Translations under genes and position numbers: made by a program
Notes under the pieces: generated by a model
Database searches by the model: none
Told to the model about the DNA's origin: nothing
What the model saw: only the letters and a program-made list of their open reading frames with translations
Shown: positions 16,049 to 24,600 of the stretch, in pieces
How the letters are laid out: every line of letters begins with the position of its first letter
Position numbering within the stretch: position 1 is the first letter of the stretch
DNA from: Buchananella sp. 14KM1171
GTDB taxonomy: Bacteria > Actinomycetota > Actinomycetes > Actinomycetales > Actinomycetaceae
Length of the DNA: 64,000 nt
Assembly: GCF_041380365.1 (NCBI RefSeq)
Contig: NZ_CP159981.1
Span: 1-64,000 of the forward strand
Direction of reading: 5' to 3'

Positions 16049-19000
16049 TGATTGCTACGCGGAGCTGCACGCGCACTCCACCTACAGCTTCCTGGACGGG
16101 GCAGCCACCCCCGCCCAGCTGGCCCAGCGCGCGGCAGAGCTCGAGCTGAGCGCGCTCGCCCTGACCGAGTCCACGGGGCTGCCATCGGTGGTCAGCCTGG
16201 ACCGGGCCGTGCAAGACCTGCGTAAGGACGGCCTGACCGCGCCCGCCACGGTCTTCGGCAGCGAGATAAGGGTGGCCGGGCTGGGCGTCGAGGGCCAGCA
16301 CTGCGGCCTGAGCATGCCGCTGCTGGTGGGCAGCCCGGAGGGTTACGCGGCCCTGTCCAGGATGCTGGCCGGCGCCAACCTGAAAGCGGAGGGGCAGCGG
16401 CAGGCCCCGCCGTTTGCGCTAGAGGAGGTGGCGGCGCAGGCGAGCTCGGACTGGTGCCTGCTCACCGGCACCGCACACGGGCCGCTCAGAACGGCGCTCG
16501 CGCAGGGAGGCAGGCAGCTGGCCGCGCGGGTGCTGGCCGCCCTGGTGGATAGCCTCGGGCCGGAGCGGGTAGCGGTGGAAGTCTGCCTGGACCGGGGGCC
16601 GCAGGACGCCGCCCTGACCGACGCGCTGGTGGAACTGGCGCGCCCCTGCGGCCTGCGCATGGTGGCTACCACGGCCGCGCGCGCCGCCACGCCCGCGCAG
16701 GCCAGATTGGCCCAGGCGCTCAGTGCCACCCGGCAGCGCACCTCGCTGGTGGAGGGCGAGGGGCTGGTGCACCAGAACCCGCCGATGCTGCGCTCGGCCC
16801 GGCAGATGCTGGCCCTGCACCACCGCTACCCGGCTGCGGTGGGAAACGCGGCGCGGCTGGGGCAGGAACTGGCGTTCGACCTCGCCCTGCTGGCGCCGCG
16901 CCTGCCCTCCAGTCCGGTCCCCGCCGGTCACACCGACGCCTCCTGGCTGCGTCACCTCACCGAGCAGGGGGCCCGGCAGCGCTACGGGGAGCGCGCTACC
17001 CACCCGGAGGCGTGGAGGTTGATAGACCACGAACTGGAGATCATTTGCGCCCTGGACTTTCCCGGCTACTTCCTGATCGTCCACGACATCGTGGAGTTCT
17101 GCCGCAGCCAGGGCATCTTGTGCCAGGGGCGGGGCAGCGCCGCAAATTCTGCGGTCTGCTACGCCCTGGGGATCACGGCGGTGGACGCGGTGACGCACAA
17201 GCTGCTCTTCGAGCGCTTCCTCTCCCCGGGGCGCAGCGGCCCGCCGGATATCGACCTGGACATCGAATCCGGGCGCCGGGAGGAGGTGATCCAGTACGTC
17301 TACGACCGCTACGGGAGGGAGCGGGCCGCCCTGGTGGCCAACGTGATCACCTACCGCAGCAGGCTGGCGGTGCGGGACGCCGGCAAGGCCCTGGGCTACG
17401 GCCCGGCCCAGGCGGAGGCGTGGAGCAAGCAGCTGGAGCGCTGGTCCCTGCCGGAAGAGCCCCCGCCGGGCATGCCTGCCCAGGTGCTCGACCTGGCACG
17501 CCAATACGAGTCGTTGCCGCGTCACTTTGGCGTCCACCCGGGCGGCATGGTGCTGTGTCATCGCCCGGTGATCGAGGTGTGCCCGGTGCACTGGAGCGCC
17601 ATGCCGGGGCGCACGGTGCTGCAGTGGGACAAGGACGACTGCGCAGACGCCGGCCTGGTGAAGTTCGACCTGTTGGGGCTGGGCATGCTCACGGCCCTGC
17701 GCCTCGCATTCTCCTCGCTGGCCGCGCGCGGGGTGAGCGTGCGCCGCGAGAGCGACGGGGCGGTGCAGCCCCTGTCCTTGCACAACCTGCCGCCCGATGA
17801 CCCCGGCGTCTACCGGCTGCTGTGCGCCGCGCAGACCGTGGGGGTGTTCCAGGTGGAGTCGCGCGCGCAGATGCAGACGCTGCCGCGCCTGGCCCCGCAG
17901 TGCTTCTACGACATCGTGGTGGAGGTGGCGCTGATTCGGCCCGGCCCCATCCAGGGCAACGCGGTCAACCCGTACATCCGCCGCCGCAGGGGCAGGGAGG
18001 AGGTCACCTACCTGCACCCGCTGCTGCGCCCGGCCCTGGAGAAGACCCTGGGGGTGCCGCTGTTTCAGGAGCAGCTGATGCAGATAGCGATGGACGCCGC
18101 CGGCTTCACCCCAGCGCAGGCGGACCAGTTGCGCAAAGCCATGGGGGCCAAGCGTTCGATGGAGCGGATGGAGCGCCTGCGTGGCGAGGCGATCGCCGGC
18201 ATGCGGGAAAACGGGATAGAGGAGGGCACGGCGGGGGAGATATTTGAGCTCCTGCGCGCGTTCGCCAACTTCGGTTTCCCCGAGTCCCATTCCTTTTCGT
18301 TCGCCTACCTGGTCTACGCCTCGGCCTGGTTGAAGGTGCACCACCCGGAGGACCTGCTGGCCGGACTGTTGGGCGCCCAGCCGATGGGTTTCTACTCGCC
18401 CGCCTCCCTGGTGACCGACTTCGAGCGCTTCGGCGTGCGCGTGGCGCGCCCTTGCGTGCAGCGCAGCGGCGTGGACGCGACCGTGGAGCGGGTGGAGGTC
18501 AGCTTGCAGGTGGACGACGCTCCGCCGGCCGCCGCGCCGGGTGGCGGGGGCGAGCGGCTGGGCGACGAGACCGTCGCGCCGGGTGGCGGGGGCGAGCGGC
18601 TGGGCGGCGTGGCTGCCGCGCCGGGTGGCGGGGGTGAGCCGTTGGTGCACCCCCACCCGGGGCTGCAGGTGCGGCTGGGCCTTTCCAGCGTGCGCGGGGT
18701 GGGAAAGGACCTGGCGCAGCGGATCGTGGCGGAACGGGAACGGGCCGGCCAGTTTGCCGATTTCACTGACCTGGCCGCGCGGGTGCGGTTGACCACCAAG
18801 CAGAGAGAGGCGCTGGCGGCCGCGGGCGCGCTGCGGGAACTGGGGCTGACCCGGCGGGAGGGGATCTGGCAGGCCGGTGCGCTCAGCGGCACCTACCGGG
18901 GCCCCGCAGACCCGGGGGAGTGCTACCAGCCCACGCTGCCGGGGCTGGAGAGCGGCACGGCCGCCCCGCCGCTACCGGCGGCAAGCGTGGAAGAGACGCT

Positions 19001-19391
19001 GCGGGCGGACCTGACCGTGGTGGGAGCCAGCCCGGGCCTCCACCCGCTCGCCCTGCTGCGCCCGCACCTAGAAAGAGCCGGAGTGGTGCCCGCGGCCGCC
19101 CTGCACAGCGTGCCGGTCGGCAACGTGCGGGTGGCCGGGCTGGTCACGCACCGGCAGCGTCCCGCCACCGCAGCAGGCACCGTCTTCCTGGCGTTGGAAG
19201 ACGAAACCGGGATCGTCAACATCACCTGCACGGCGGGCTGCTGGGAGAAATACCGGCAGGTGGCCAGGCGTTCGCGGGCACTGGTGGTGCGAGGCGGACT
19301 TGAGCGCGCCGACGGCGTGGTCGGCATAAAGGCCCACCACCTAGCGGAACTGGAGCTGGGCGTGCCCGTGGTCGCCCGCAACTTCAGGTAG
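16041..19391 (+). CDS. dnaE2: Error-prone DNA polymerase III alpha subunit
   Basis: 1116 residues. The GTG at 16041 is preferred over an ATG at 16011 because the LexA box and -10 lie between them; the mRNA would be leaderless. PHP domain at the N terminus (ELHAHSTYSFLDG, residues 8-20). Polymerase active-site Asp403/Asp405 lie in PDIDLDIES and the third acidic residue in KFDLLGLGML. A C-terminal OB domain (VRVAGLVTHRQRP, VFLALEDETGIVNITC) is present. It acts with ImuA'/ImuB in mutagenic translesion synthesis after damage. Odd feature: residues about 832-866 carry three 14-residue repeats of APGGGGERLG type, encoded by 42-base DNA repeats at 18534, 18576 and 18618, not expected in the family. 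Confidence 0.95.
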   Translation: MFDDCYAELHAHSTYSFLDGAATPAQLAQRAAELELSALALTESTGLPSVVSLDRAVQDLRKDGLTAPATVFGSEIRVAGLGVEGQHCGLSMPLLVGSPEGYAALSRMLAGANLKAEGQRQAPPFALEEVAAQASSDWCLLTGTAHGPLRTALAQGGRQLAARVLAALVDSLGPERVAVEVCLDRGPQDAALTDALVELARPCGLRMVATTAARAATPAQARLAQALSATRQRTSLVEGEGLVHQNPPMLRSARQMLALHHRYPAAVGNAARLGQELAFDLALLAPRLPSSPVPAGHTDASWLRHLTEQGARQRYGERATHPEAWRLIDHELEIICALDFPGYFLIVHDIVEFCRSQGILCQGRGSAANSAVCYALGITAVDAVTHKLLFERFLSPGRSGPPDIDLDIESGRREEVIQYVYDRYGRERAALVANVITYRSRLAVRDAGKALGYGPAQAEAWSKQLERWSLPEEPPPGMPAQVLDLARQYESLPRHFGVHPGGMVLCHRPVIEVCPVHWSAMPGRTVLQWDKDDCADAGLVKFDLLGLGMLTALRLAFSSLAARGVSVRRESDGAVQPLSLHNLPPDDPGVYRLLCAAQTVGVFQVESRAQMQTLPRLAPQCFYDIVVEVALIRPGPIQGNAVNPYIRRRRGREEVTYLHPLLRPALEKTLGVPLFQEQLMQIAMDAAGFTPAQADQLRKAMGAKRSMERMERLRGEAIAGMRENGIEEGTAGEIFELLRAFANFGFPESHSFSFAYLVYASAWLKVHHPEDLLAGLLGAQPMGFYSPASLVTDFERFGVRVARPCVQRSGVDATVERVEVSLQVDDAPPAAAPGGGGERLGDETVAPGGGGERLGGVAAAPGGGGEPLVHPHPGLQVRLGLSSVRGVGKDLAQRIVAERERAGQFADFTDLAARVRLTTKQREALAAAGALRELGLTRREGIWQAGALSGTYRGPADPGECYQPTLPGLESGTAAPPLPAASVEETLRADLTVVGASPGLHPLALLRPHLERAGVVPAAALHSVPVGNVRVAGLVTHRQRPATAAGTVFLALEDETGIVNITCTAGCWEKYRQVARRSRALVVRGGLERADGVVGIKAHHLAELELGVPVVARNFR
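18534..18640 (+). repeat. 42-bp tandem repeats within dnaE2
   Basis: Three copies of a GC-rich unit starting GCGCCGGGTGGCGGGGGCGA at 18534, 18576 and 18618, the last partial and diverged. It encodes a flexible Gly-rich linker and, being in frame, may vary in copy number between strains. Confidence 0.8.
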
Positions 19392-19435
19392 GCAAAGCCC
19401 CGGGTGGGGCGTTGCCAGGCCCCGGCAAAAGGGAA

Positions 19436-19441
19436 TAGCGT
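19436..19441 (+). promoter_or_regulatory. -10 box of the mutarotase gene
   Basis: TAGCGT, 7 bases before the ATG at 19449; predicts a leaderless mRNA. Confidence 0.5.
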
Positions 19442-19448
19442 TTCGCCC

Positions 19449-20348
19449 ATGATTTCTCCGCGTGATCTTCCCACCTGTGCAGCGATCGTCACCGACCCGC
19501 GCGGCGAGCAGCGCCTAGTGATCGACTCCAAGCTGGCCCGCACCGAGATCGGCCTGCTCGGAGCCACGGTGCTCTCGTACATCCCCGTGGGAGGCAAGGA
19601 GACCATCTTCGTCTCCCGCGACGCGGTGCGAGACGGCGTCACCTCCGTGCGCGGTGGCATCCCGCTGTGCTTCCCCTGGTTCGGGTGGGGCTACCGAGAC
19701 GAGCAGATGAAGCCCCGACACGGCTACGCCCGCTCCGCCACGTGGAAGGTGGAGTCCGTGCGGGACAACCGTGGCACGGTCACCGCCGTGCTCAGCCTGA
19801 GCGCACAGCAGGTAGTGGGCGCGCCCGGGTGGGACGTGCTGCCCTCCTCCTTCGCGGCCACCCTCACCGTCGTCAGCGGGCAGACGCTGCAGGTCCAGCT
19901 GGAGGTACGCAACGAGGGCAGCGTCCCCTTCGAATGCGAGCGTGCCCTGCACACGTACCTGGCCGTCCACGACCTCACCGCCACCACGGTGCGCGGACTG
20001 GAGGGCGTGGGCTACGTGGAAGACGGCGTGGAGCACGAGGGCAGCGCGGCCCCGATCCGCCTGACCGGTCCAGCCGACCGCATCTACGCCTCCGGGGCGA
20101 ACCTCGAGGTGAGCGACCCCGGCAACGAGCGGGTGATCGAACTGGCCAACCACGGCTCCACCCACACGGTCGTGTGGAACCCCGGCCCTGCGGCAGCAGC
20201 CCAGATGGCAGACCTGGCAAACGACGAATGGGTGAGCTTCATCTGCACCGAGACCGCCCGCGTCCGGGACAAGCGGGTCACCGTCCCCGCCGGGCAGAGC
20301 GTCACGCTGGGCCTCACCCTGTCCACGCGCTCCACCCGGCGCAAGTAG
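19449..20348 (+). CDS. D-hexose-6-phosphate mutarotase (YeaD-like)
   Basis: 299 residues from the ATG at 19449. An aldose-1-epimerase fold that interconverts alpha and beta anomers of hexose 6-phosphates. Seen: GGIPLCFPWFGW near 70, PRHGYARSATW near 90 (catalytic His and substrate-binding Arg), ALHTYLAV near 163 (second His) and HTVVWNPGP near 240. A terminator hairpin follows. Probably monocistronic. Confidence 0.88.
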   Translation: MISPRDLPTCAAIVTDPRGEQRLVIDSKLARTEIGLLGATVLSYIPVGGKETIFVSRDAVRDGVTSVRGGIPLCFPWFGWGYRDEQMKPRHGYARSATWKVESVRDNRGTVTAVLSLSAQQVVGAPGWDVLPSSFAATLTVVSGQTLQVQLEVRNEGSVPFECERALHTYLAVHDLTATTVRGLEGVGYVEDGVEHEGSAAPIRLTGPADRIYASGANLEVSDPGNERVIELANHGSTHTVVWNPGPAAAAQMADLANDEWVSFICTETARVRDKRVTVPAGQSVTLGLTLSTRSTRRK

Positions 20349-20407
20349 CCGCGCGAAACGGCAGGGCGTTCGCGCGCGCCGGCGCGCGGATCGGCGCGGC
20401 GGGAGCG

Positions 20408-20451
20408 AACCGGGCGGAGCGAGGCGGTGACGAACCGCACTCCGCCCGGTT
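20408..20451 (+). terminator. Terminator after the mutarotase gene
   Basis: Perfect 12-bp stem AACCGGGCGGAG / CTCCGCCCGGTT followed by a T-rich TGGTTTCT. Confidence 0.75.
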
Positions 20452-20505
20452 TGGTTTCTGCATTGACCGGTGGTAAGTTTTCCCAGGTCGCAATTGCGGC
20501 CACTA

Positions 20506-20590
20506 GTCCGAGTGGCGGAATGGCAGACGCGCTAGCTTGAGGTGCTAGTGCCCGATATAGGGCGTGGGGGTTCAAGTCCCCCCTCGGACA
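20506..20590 (+). tRNA. tRNA-Leu (GAG)
   Basis: 85 bases with a 7-bp acceptor stem GTCCGAG/CTCGGAC and discriminator A; CCA is not encoded. The anticodon loop TTGAGGT gives GAG. A long variable arm (TGCCCGATATAGGGCG) is as expected of class II tRNA-Leu. The T arm is GGGGGTTCAAGTCCCCC. Confidence 0.96.
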
Positions 20591-20949
20591 CTGCGAATGT
20601 CGCTCCCGCGGTCTTCTCACGACGCGGGCTACGCTGAACGCGCCGGGAACAAAACCCGGTCTTGCTGCGTTGAATGGAATGCATGCTCGTGCGCGCCGCG
20701 CACCTGCTGCACGCGCAGCTTGGATCAACCTGCCCCCTGAGCAGAAACGATCACGCGAACCCAGAGGTGCTGGGGCACCGCCCCGCATGCCCGGTAACGC
20801 GATGCGCGGGGCGCCGCCGGCGCAGCAAGAAAGCTGCGCGCCGGGCGGCGCGGCCGGGCAAGCCCCTAGCGTGCGACACGAGCCAAAGACCACCGCGCAC
20901 CCAGCGCCGGCAAACGAGCCGAACGGGTGCGCGCGACGAAGAAGAGGAG
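20591..20949. other. Gene-free GC-rich stretch after tRNA-Leu
   Basis: No gene seen. A weak CCGGG...CCCGG hairpin (20643-20659) may end the tRNA transcript. From 20780 to 20870 the DNA is strongly self-complementary (GGTGCTGGGGCACC; GCGCGGGGCGCC; several GCCGGGC/GCCCGGC runs) and could encode a structured leader or small RNA ahead of the 47-codon frame at 20950. I recognise no known RNA family. Confidence 0.5.
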
Positions 20950-21093
20950 ATGGAATTGAACACTGCAATTCACGAGTACGAGCAGGCCGCCCGCGAGGTG
21001 GCCTCCCTGCCGAAGTACGCGGCCGCCGGCCGCATCGAGCGCGCCGAGGCCCGCCTGGCCGCCGCCAGCCGCGCGCTGCGTCTGGCCGCCTGA
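20950..21093 (+). CDS. Small protein of 47 residues, unknown function
   Basis: Starts MELNTAIHEYEQAAREV and is almost wholly predicted helix with a charged, Ala-rich C half ending ASRALRLAA. A purine run GAAGAAGAGGAG touches the ATG, so the ribosome site is close. A perfect terminator lies 50 bases after the stop, which supports a real transcript. No family recognised. An antisense or non-coding role for the region cannot be excluded. Confidence 0.5.
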   Translation: MELNTAIHEYEQAAREVASLPKYAAAGRIERAEARLAAASRALRLAA

Positions 21094-21143
21094 CCCGCGT
21101 GCCGAGGCCCGGCCGCCTAGACGGCGCCGGCAATCCCGACCCT

Positions 21144-21172
21144 GGCCCCCTGCGATTCGTTCGCAGGGGGCC
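21144..21172 (+). terminator. Terminator after the small protein gene
   Basis: Perfect 12-bp stem GGCCCCCTGCGA / TCGCAGGGGGCC with a 5-base loop. Confidence 0.75.
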
Positions 21173-21248
21173 AACTCGTACCCGCGCGCGCCCACGCGTG
21201 GCCGGGCGGGCCGGGCCGCCCCGGACGGGACCGGCGCTCCTGGCCCCC

Positions 21249-21254
21249 TAGACT
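21249..21254 (+). promoter_or_regulatory. -10 box of the GNAT-MazG gene
   Basis: TAGACT, 8 bases before the ATG at 21263; consistent with a leaderless mRNA. Confidence 0.5.
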
Positions 21255-21262
21255 GGTGCCCT

Positions 21263-22324
21263 ATGGAACCCTACGTACTCAGCGACGGCGAGATCTTCCT
21301 GGCGACCCCGGCGGGCCAGGCGGACGTCGAGGCCATCTACCGCATCTGCCAAGACCCGGACATCCAGCGGTGGACCATCGTGCCGACGCCCTACCAACTG
21401 AGCGACGCCGAGTTCTTTGTGGGCGAGCTGGTCCCGCAGGCGTGGGCCGGCGACAGCCGGGAGTGGGCTATCAGGGTGGGGGCCGCCGACGCCACCCCGA
21501 TCGGCATGATCTCGCTGCGCACCCCGGTGGACGGGCGTGCCGAGGTGGGCTACTACCTGGCCGGTGAACAGCGCGGCCATGGCTACATGCACCGCGCTTT
21601 GGAGCTGGTGGCGCAGCACGCGTTCAACGACCTGGGCCTGACGGCCCTGACCTGGGGCGCGGCCGTGGGCAACTGGCCGTCCTGGAAGACCGCCTGGCGG
21701 ATGGGATTCGTCCGGGAGGGCACGAGGCGCAAGTCCCTGGTGCTGAAGGTGGGCCAGCCGTTGGTGGACCAGTGGGTGGGCAGTCTCCTGGCGACTGACC
21801 CGCGCGGCGTGCCCGCTTCCCCGTGGGACGGCCCGGGCGTGGCCGGCGAGCTGCCCCTGGACCCGCGCGACCCGGAGGCCCTGGTGAACCAGTTCCACGC
21901 TACCTACCTGATGCCGATGGGCCGGCAGGTGCCGAGCGTGGACTTCGATCGCATCGGTATGCGCATGAGCCTGATCCTGGAGGAGTGCGCCGAGCTGGTG
22001 GGCGCGGTCTACGGCCCCAGCGCCCGCAAGGCGTTCGAGGCCGCGCTGCCGGAGGCGTTGAAGGAGGACGACCACTCGCGCGACGTGGTGGAGGCCGCCG
22101 ACGCCCTGGCGGACCTGGTCTACGTCATCTACGGCATGGCGATCGAGGCCGGCATTTCGCTGCCGCGCGTGCTGGCGGAGGTGCAGGCCTCCAACCTCTC
22201 CAAGCTGGGCGCGGACGGCAAGCCGATCTACCGCGCCGACGGCAAGGTGCTCAAGGGGCCGGGCTTCTTCCCTCCCAACGTGCGCCGGGCCCTTGGGTTG
22301 GCGTCGGAGCCCGGCACCGACTAG
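21263..22324 (+). CDS. GNAT acetyltransferase fused to a MazG-like NTP pyrophosphohydrolase
   Basis: 353 residues with two domains. Residues 1-165 are a GNAT N-acetyltransferase of the RimJ type (EVGYYLAGEQRGHGYMHRAL holds the acetyl-CoA loop; WRMGFVREGTRR ends it). Residues about 195-345 are an all-alpha MazG-like pyrophosphohydrolase: FHATYLMPMG, then the metal-binding EECAELVGAVYG and EAADALADLVYVIYGMA helices, then SNLSKLGADGKPIYR. The second domain should cleave an NTP or nucleotide derivative to the monophosphate; the first should acetylate an amine. The pairing suggests house-cleaning of a modified nucleotide or aminoglycoside-like compound, but the substrate is unknown. Confidence 0.85.
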   Translation: MEPYVLSDGEIFLATPAGQADVEAIYRICQDPDIQRWTIVPTPYQLSDAEFFVGELVPQAWAGDSREWAIRVGAADATPIGMISLRTPVDGRAEVGYYLAGEQRGHGYMHRALELVAQHAFNDLGLTALTWGAAVGNWPSWKTAWRMGFVREGTRRKSLVLKVGQPLVDQWVGSLLATDPRGVPASPWDGPGVAGELPLDPRDPEALVNQFHATYLMPMGRQVPSVDFDRIGMRMSLILEECAELVGAVYGPSARKAFEAALPEALKEDDHSRDVVEAADALADLVYVIYGMAIEAGISLPRVLAEVQASNLSKLGADGKPIYRADGKVLKGPGFFPPNVRRALGLASEPGTD

Positions 22325-22458
22325 GCCGCTTCTCACCACCGGCCGCTTGGTGGGGGAGGCGGGTGGACGACGTCGTCCACGCACGCCTGCGCTCAACTAG
22401 GCGGCCTAGCGGGGCGGCCGCCCCTGAAACTTAAGGAAGAAAACCGAAAGGAATAACT

Positions 22459-24510
22459 ATGACTAACCCGTTGGCGCAGCCTTCCCCGCTGCCCTACGAG
22501 CTGCCGCAGTTCGAGCTGCTCACGCCGGAGCTGATGGAGGCCTCCATCGTGGAGGGCATGGAAATCGAGCGGGCCGAGTGGGAGCAGATCGCCACCAGCA
22601 CGGAGCCGGCCACCGTGGAGAACACGGTGGAGGCGCTGGAGCGCGCCGGTGAGCTGCTGACCCGCGCGAACGCGGTGTTCTGGAACCTGGCCGGCGCGGT
22701 GGGCGGTGCGGCCTACGACGAGGCCGAGCTGCGCCTGGCGCCGCTGCTGGCGGCGCACACGGACGCCTACCTGCTGGACGAGCGCCTGTACGAGCGCATC
22801 AAGTCTGTGGACCTGAGCGCGGCGGACGCGGAGACCAAGCAGTGGGTCAGCGAGCAGCTGCGCGAGTTCGAGCGCGGCGGAATCGCCCTGAGCGCCGCAG
22901 ACAAGGACGTGCTGCGCGGCCTGAACGCGCAGCTGGCGGGCCTGGAGGCCGAGTACCAGCAGAAGGTGGTGGCGGGCCTGAAGGAGTCGGCCGTTGAGCT
23001 GAGCGCGGCGGAGGTAGAGACGCTGGATGAGTCGGCGCGCGCCGCCCTGGCGGCCACCGCCGCAGAGGCGGGCCACGGGGAGTTCCTCACCAGCATGGAC
23101 AACCCGACGGTGCAGGCGATCGTCGCCTCCCTGCCGAGCGCGCAGGCCCGCGCCCGCGTGCACGCCGCCTCCATCTCCCGGGGCGCGAGCGGTGAGGCGG
23201 ACACGCGCGAGCTGGTGCTCAAGATCGTGCGCTTGCGCGACCAGGCGGCCAAGCTCCTGGGCTTTGCCAACCACGCCGCCCTGGCGGTGGACGAGGAGGG
23301 CGCCCGCACCACAAAGAACGTGATGGGGCTGCTCGGCCAGCTGGTGGAGCCGGCCCGCACCAAGCTGCGCGCGGAGCGGGCCGAGCTGGCCAAGGTGCTC
23401 GCCAAGGCCGGCGAGATCGACGGCGTGGAGGCCTTCGCCCTGTCCGACTGGGCGCGCGCCGAGACCCTGGCCCGCAAGGAGCGCTTCGAGCTGAACGACG
23501 ACGTGCTGCGCTCCTACTTCGAGCTGGGCAGCGTGATCGAGAACGGCGTGTTCTACGCCGCCAACCTGCTTTACGGCCTGTCCTTCGAGCGCCGCGAGGA
23601 CCTGAAGGGCTGGGCGGACGACGTGATCGTCTGGGAGGTGAAGGACGAGGCCGGCAACGGCATCGGCCTGTTCCTGGGCGACTTCTACACGCGCGACGGC
23701 AAGGCCGGCGGGGCGTGGATGAACAACCTGGTGGAGCAGTCCCACCTGGAGGGCACCTACCCGGTGGTGGTCAACTGCCAGAACATCGCCCGCCCGGGCG
23801 AGGGCCAGCCCACACTGCTGACCTTCGACGAGGTCACCACGGCCTTCCACGAGTTCGGGCACGCCCTGAACGGCCTGCTCTCCAACTGCAAGTACGCCTC
23901 CCTGGCCGGGGCGAACACCTCGCGCGACTTCGTGGAGCTGCCCAGCCAGTTCAACGAGAACTGGGCCACCCACCCGCGCGTGCTGGCCAACTACGCCCGC
24001 CACATCGACACCGGCGAGGTGCTGCCGGCCGAGCTGGTGGAGCGCCTGACGGCGATGGCCCAGTTCGGGCAGGGCTACGCCACCTCGGAGTACCTGGCGG
24101 CCTCGCTGCTGGACCAGGGGTGGCACCAGCTGGAGATGGACCAGCTGCCGGTCGACGCCGAGGGCGTGCTGGCCAAGGAGGACGAGCTGCTGCGCCAGGC
24201 CGGGTTCGACCCGAGCGAGGTGGTGGCGCGCTACCGCACCACCTACTTCCCGCACACCTTTGCCGGTGGCTACGACGCGCGCTATTGGGCCTACATTTGG
24301 GCCGAGGTGCTGGCGACGGACGCCGTGGCGTGGTTCCGCTCCGAGGGGGAGATCGACGGCGACGGCGGCCTGAACCGGGAGGCCGGGCGCCGCTTCGCGG
24401 CCGAGGTGCTCAGCCGGGGCAACACCAGGCCCACCCAGGAGTCCTACCGGGCCTTCGCCGGGCGGGACGCGGAGGTCAAGCACCTGCTGGCCAAGCGCGG
24501 CCTGGCCTGA
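22459..24510 (+). CDS. M3 family zinc metallopeptidase (Dcp/OpdA-like)
   Basis: 683 residues, the usual size. A cytosolic zinc peptidase that degrades short peptides. The zinc motif HEFGHAL starts at His464 and the third ligand Glu lies about 25 residues on (ANTSRDFVELPSQFNENW). GGYDARYWAYIWAEVLATD near 609 is the substrate-binding Tyr-rich segment of the family. AAAGGA lies 5 bases before the ATG. The N-terminal half is helical. A strong terminator ends the gene. Confidence 0.93.
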   Translation: MTNPLAQPSPLPYELPQFELLTPELMEASIVEGMEIERAEWEQIATSTEPATVENTVEALERAGELLTRANAVFWNLAGAVGGAAYDEAELRLAPLLAAHTDAYLLDERLYERIKSVDLSAADAETKQWVSEQLREFERGGIALSAADKDVLRGLNAQLAGLEAEYQQKVVAGLKESAVELSAAEVETLDESARAALAATAAEAGHGEFLTSMDNPTVQAIVASLPSAQARARVHAASISRGASGEADTRELVLKIVRLRDQAAKLLGFANHAALAVDEEGARTTKNVMGLLGQLVEPARTKLRAERAELAKVLAKAGEIDGVEAFALSDWARAETLARKERFELNDDVLRSYFELGSVIENGVFYAANLLYGLSFERREDLKGWADDVIVWEVKDEAGNGIGLFLGDFYTRDGKAGGAWMNNLVEQSHLEGTYPVVVNCQNIARPGEGQPTLLTFDEVTTAFHEFGHALNGLLSNCKYASLAGANTSRDFVELPSQFNENWATHPRVLANYARHIDTGEVLPAELVERLTAMAQFGQGYATSEYLAASLLDQGWHQLEMDQLPVDAEGVLAKEDELLRQAGFDPSEVVARYRTTYFPHTFAGGYDARYWAYIWAEVLATDAVAWFRSEGEIDGDGGLNREAGRRFAAEVLSRGNTRPTQESYRAFAGRDAEVKHLLAKRGLA

Positions 24511-24559
24511 CCGGGGGCTGACTCTCCGGCCCGGTTTGACCGGGCCTGACCCTAAAGCT

Positions 24560-24600
24560 GGGGCGGGGGTGGCGGTTTTGCTAACCGCCACCCCCGCCCC
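24560..24600 (+). terminator. Terminator of the M3 peptidase gene
   Basis: Perfect 18-bp stem GGGGCGGGGGTGGCGGTT with its complement and a 5-base loop. Confidence 0.85.

Noticed and set aside
16419-18656. Open frame of 745 codons antisense to dnaE2
   Set aside because: His/Gln/Arg-rich shadow frame caused by high-GC codon bias; dnaE2 on the other strand has full motifs.
20506-20590. tRNA-Leu as an integration site of a genomic island
   Set aside because: No second copy of the tRNA 3' end and no integrase nearby; the low-GC gene lies 4.5 kb away beyond core genes.
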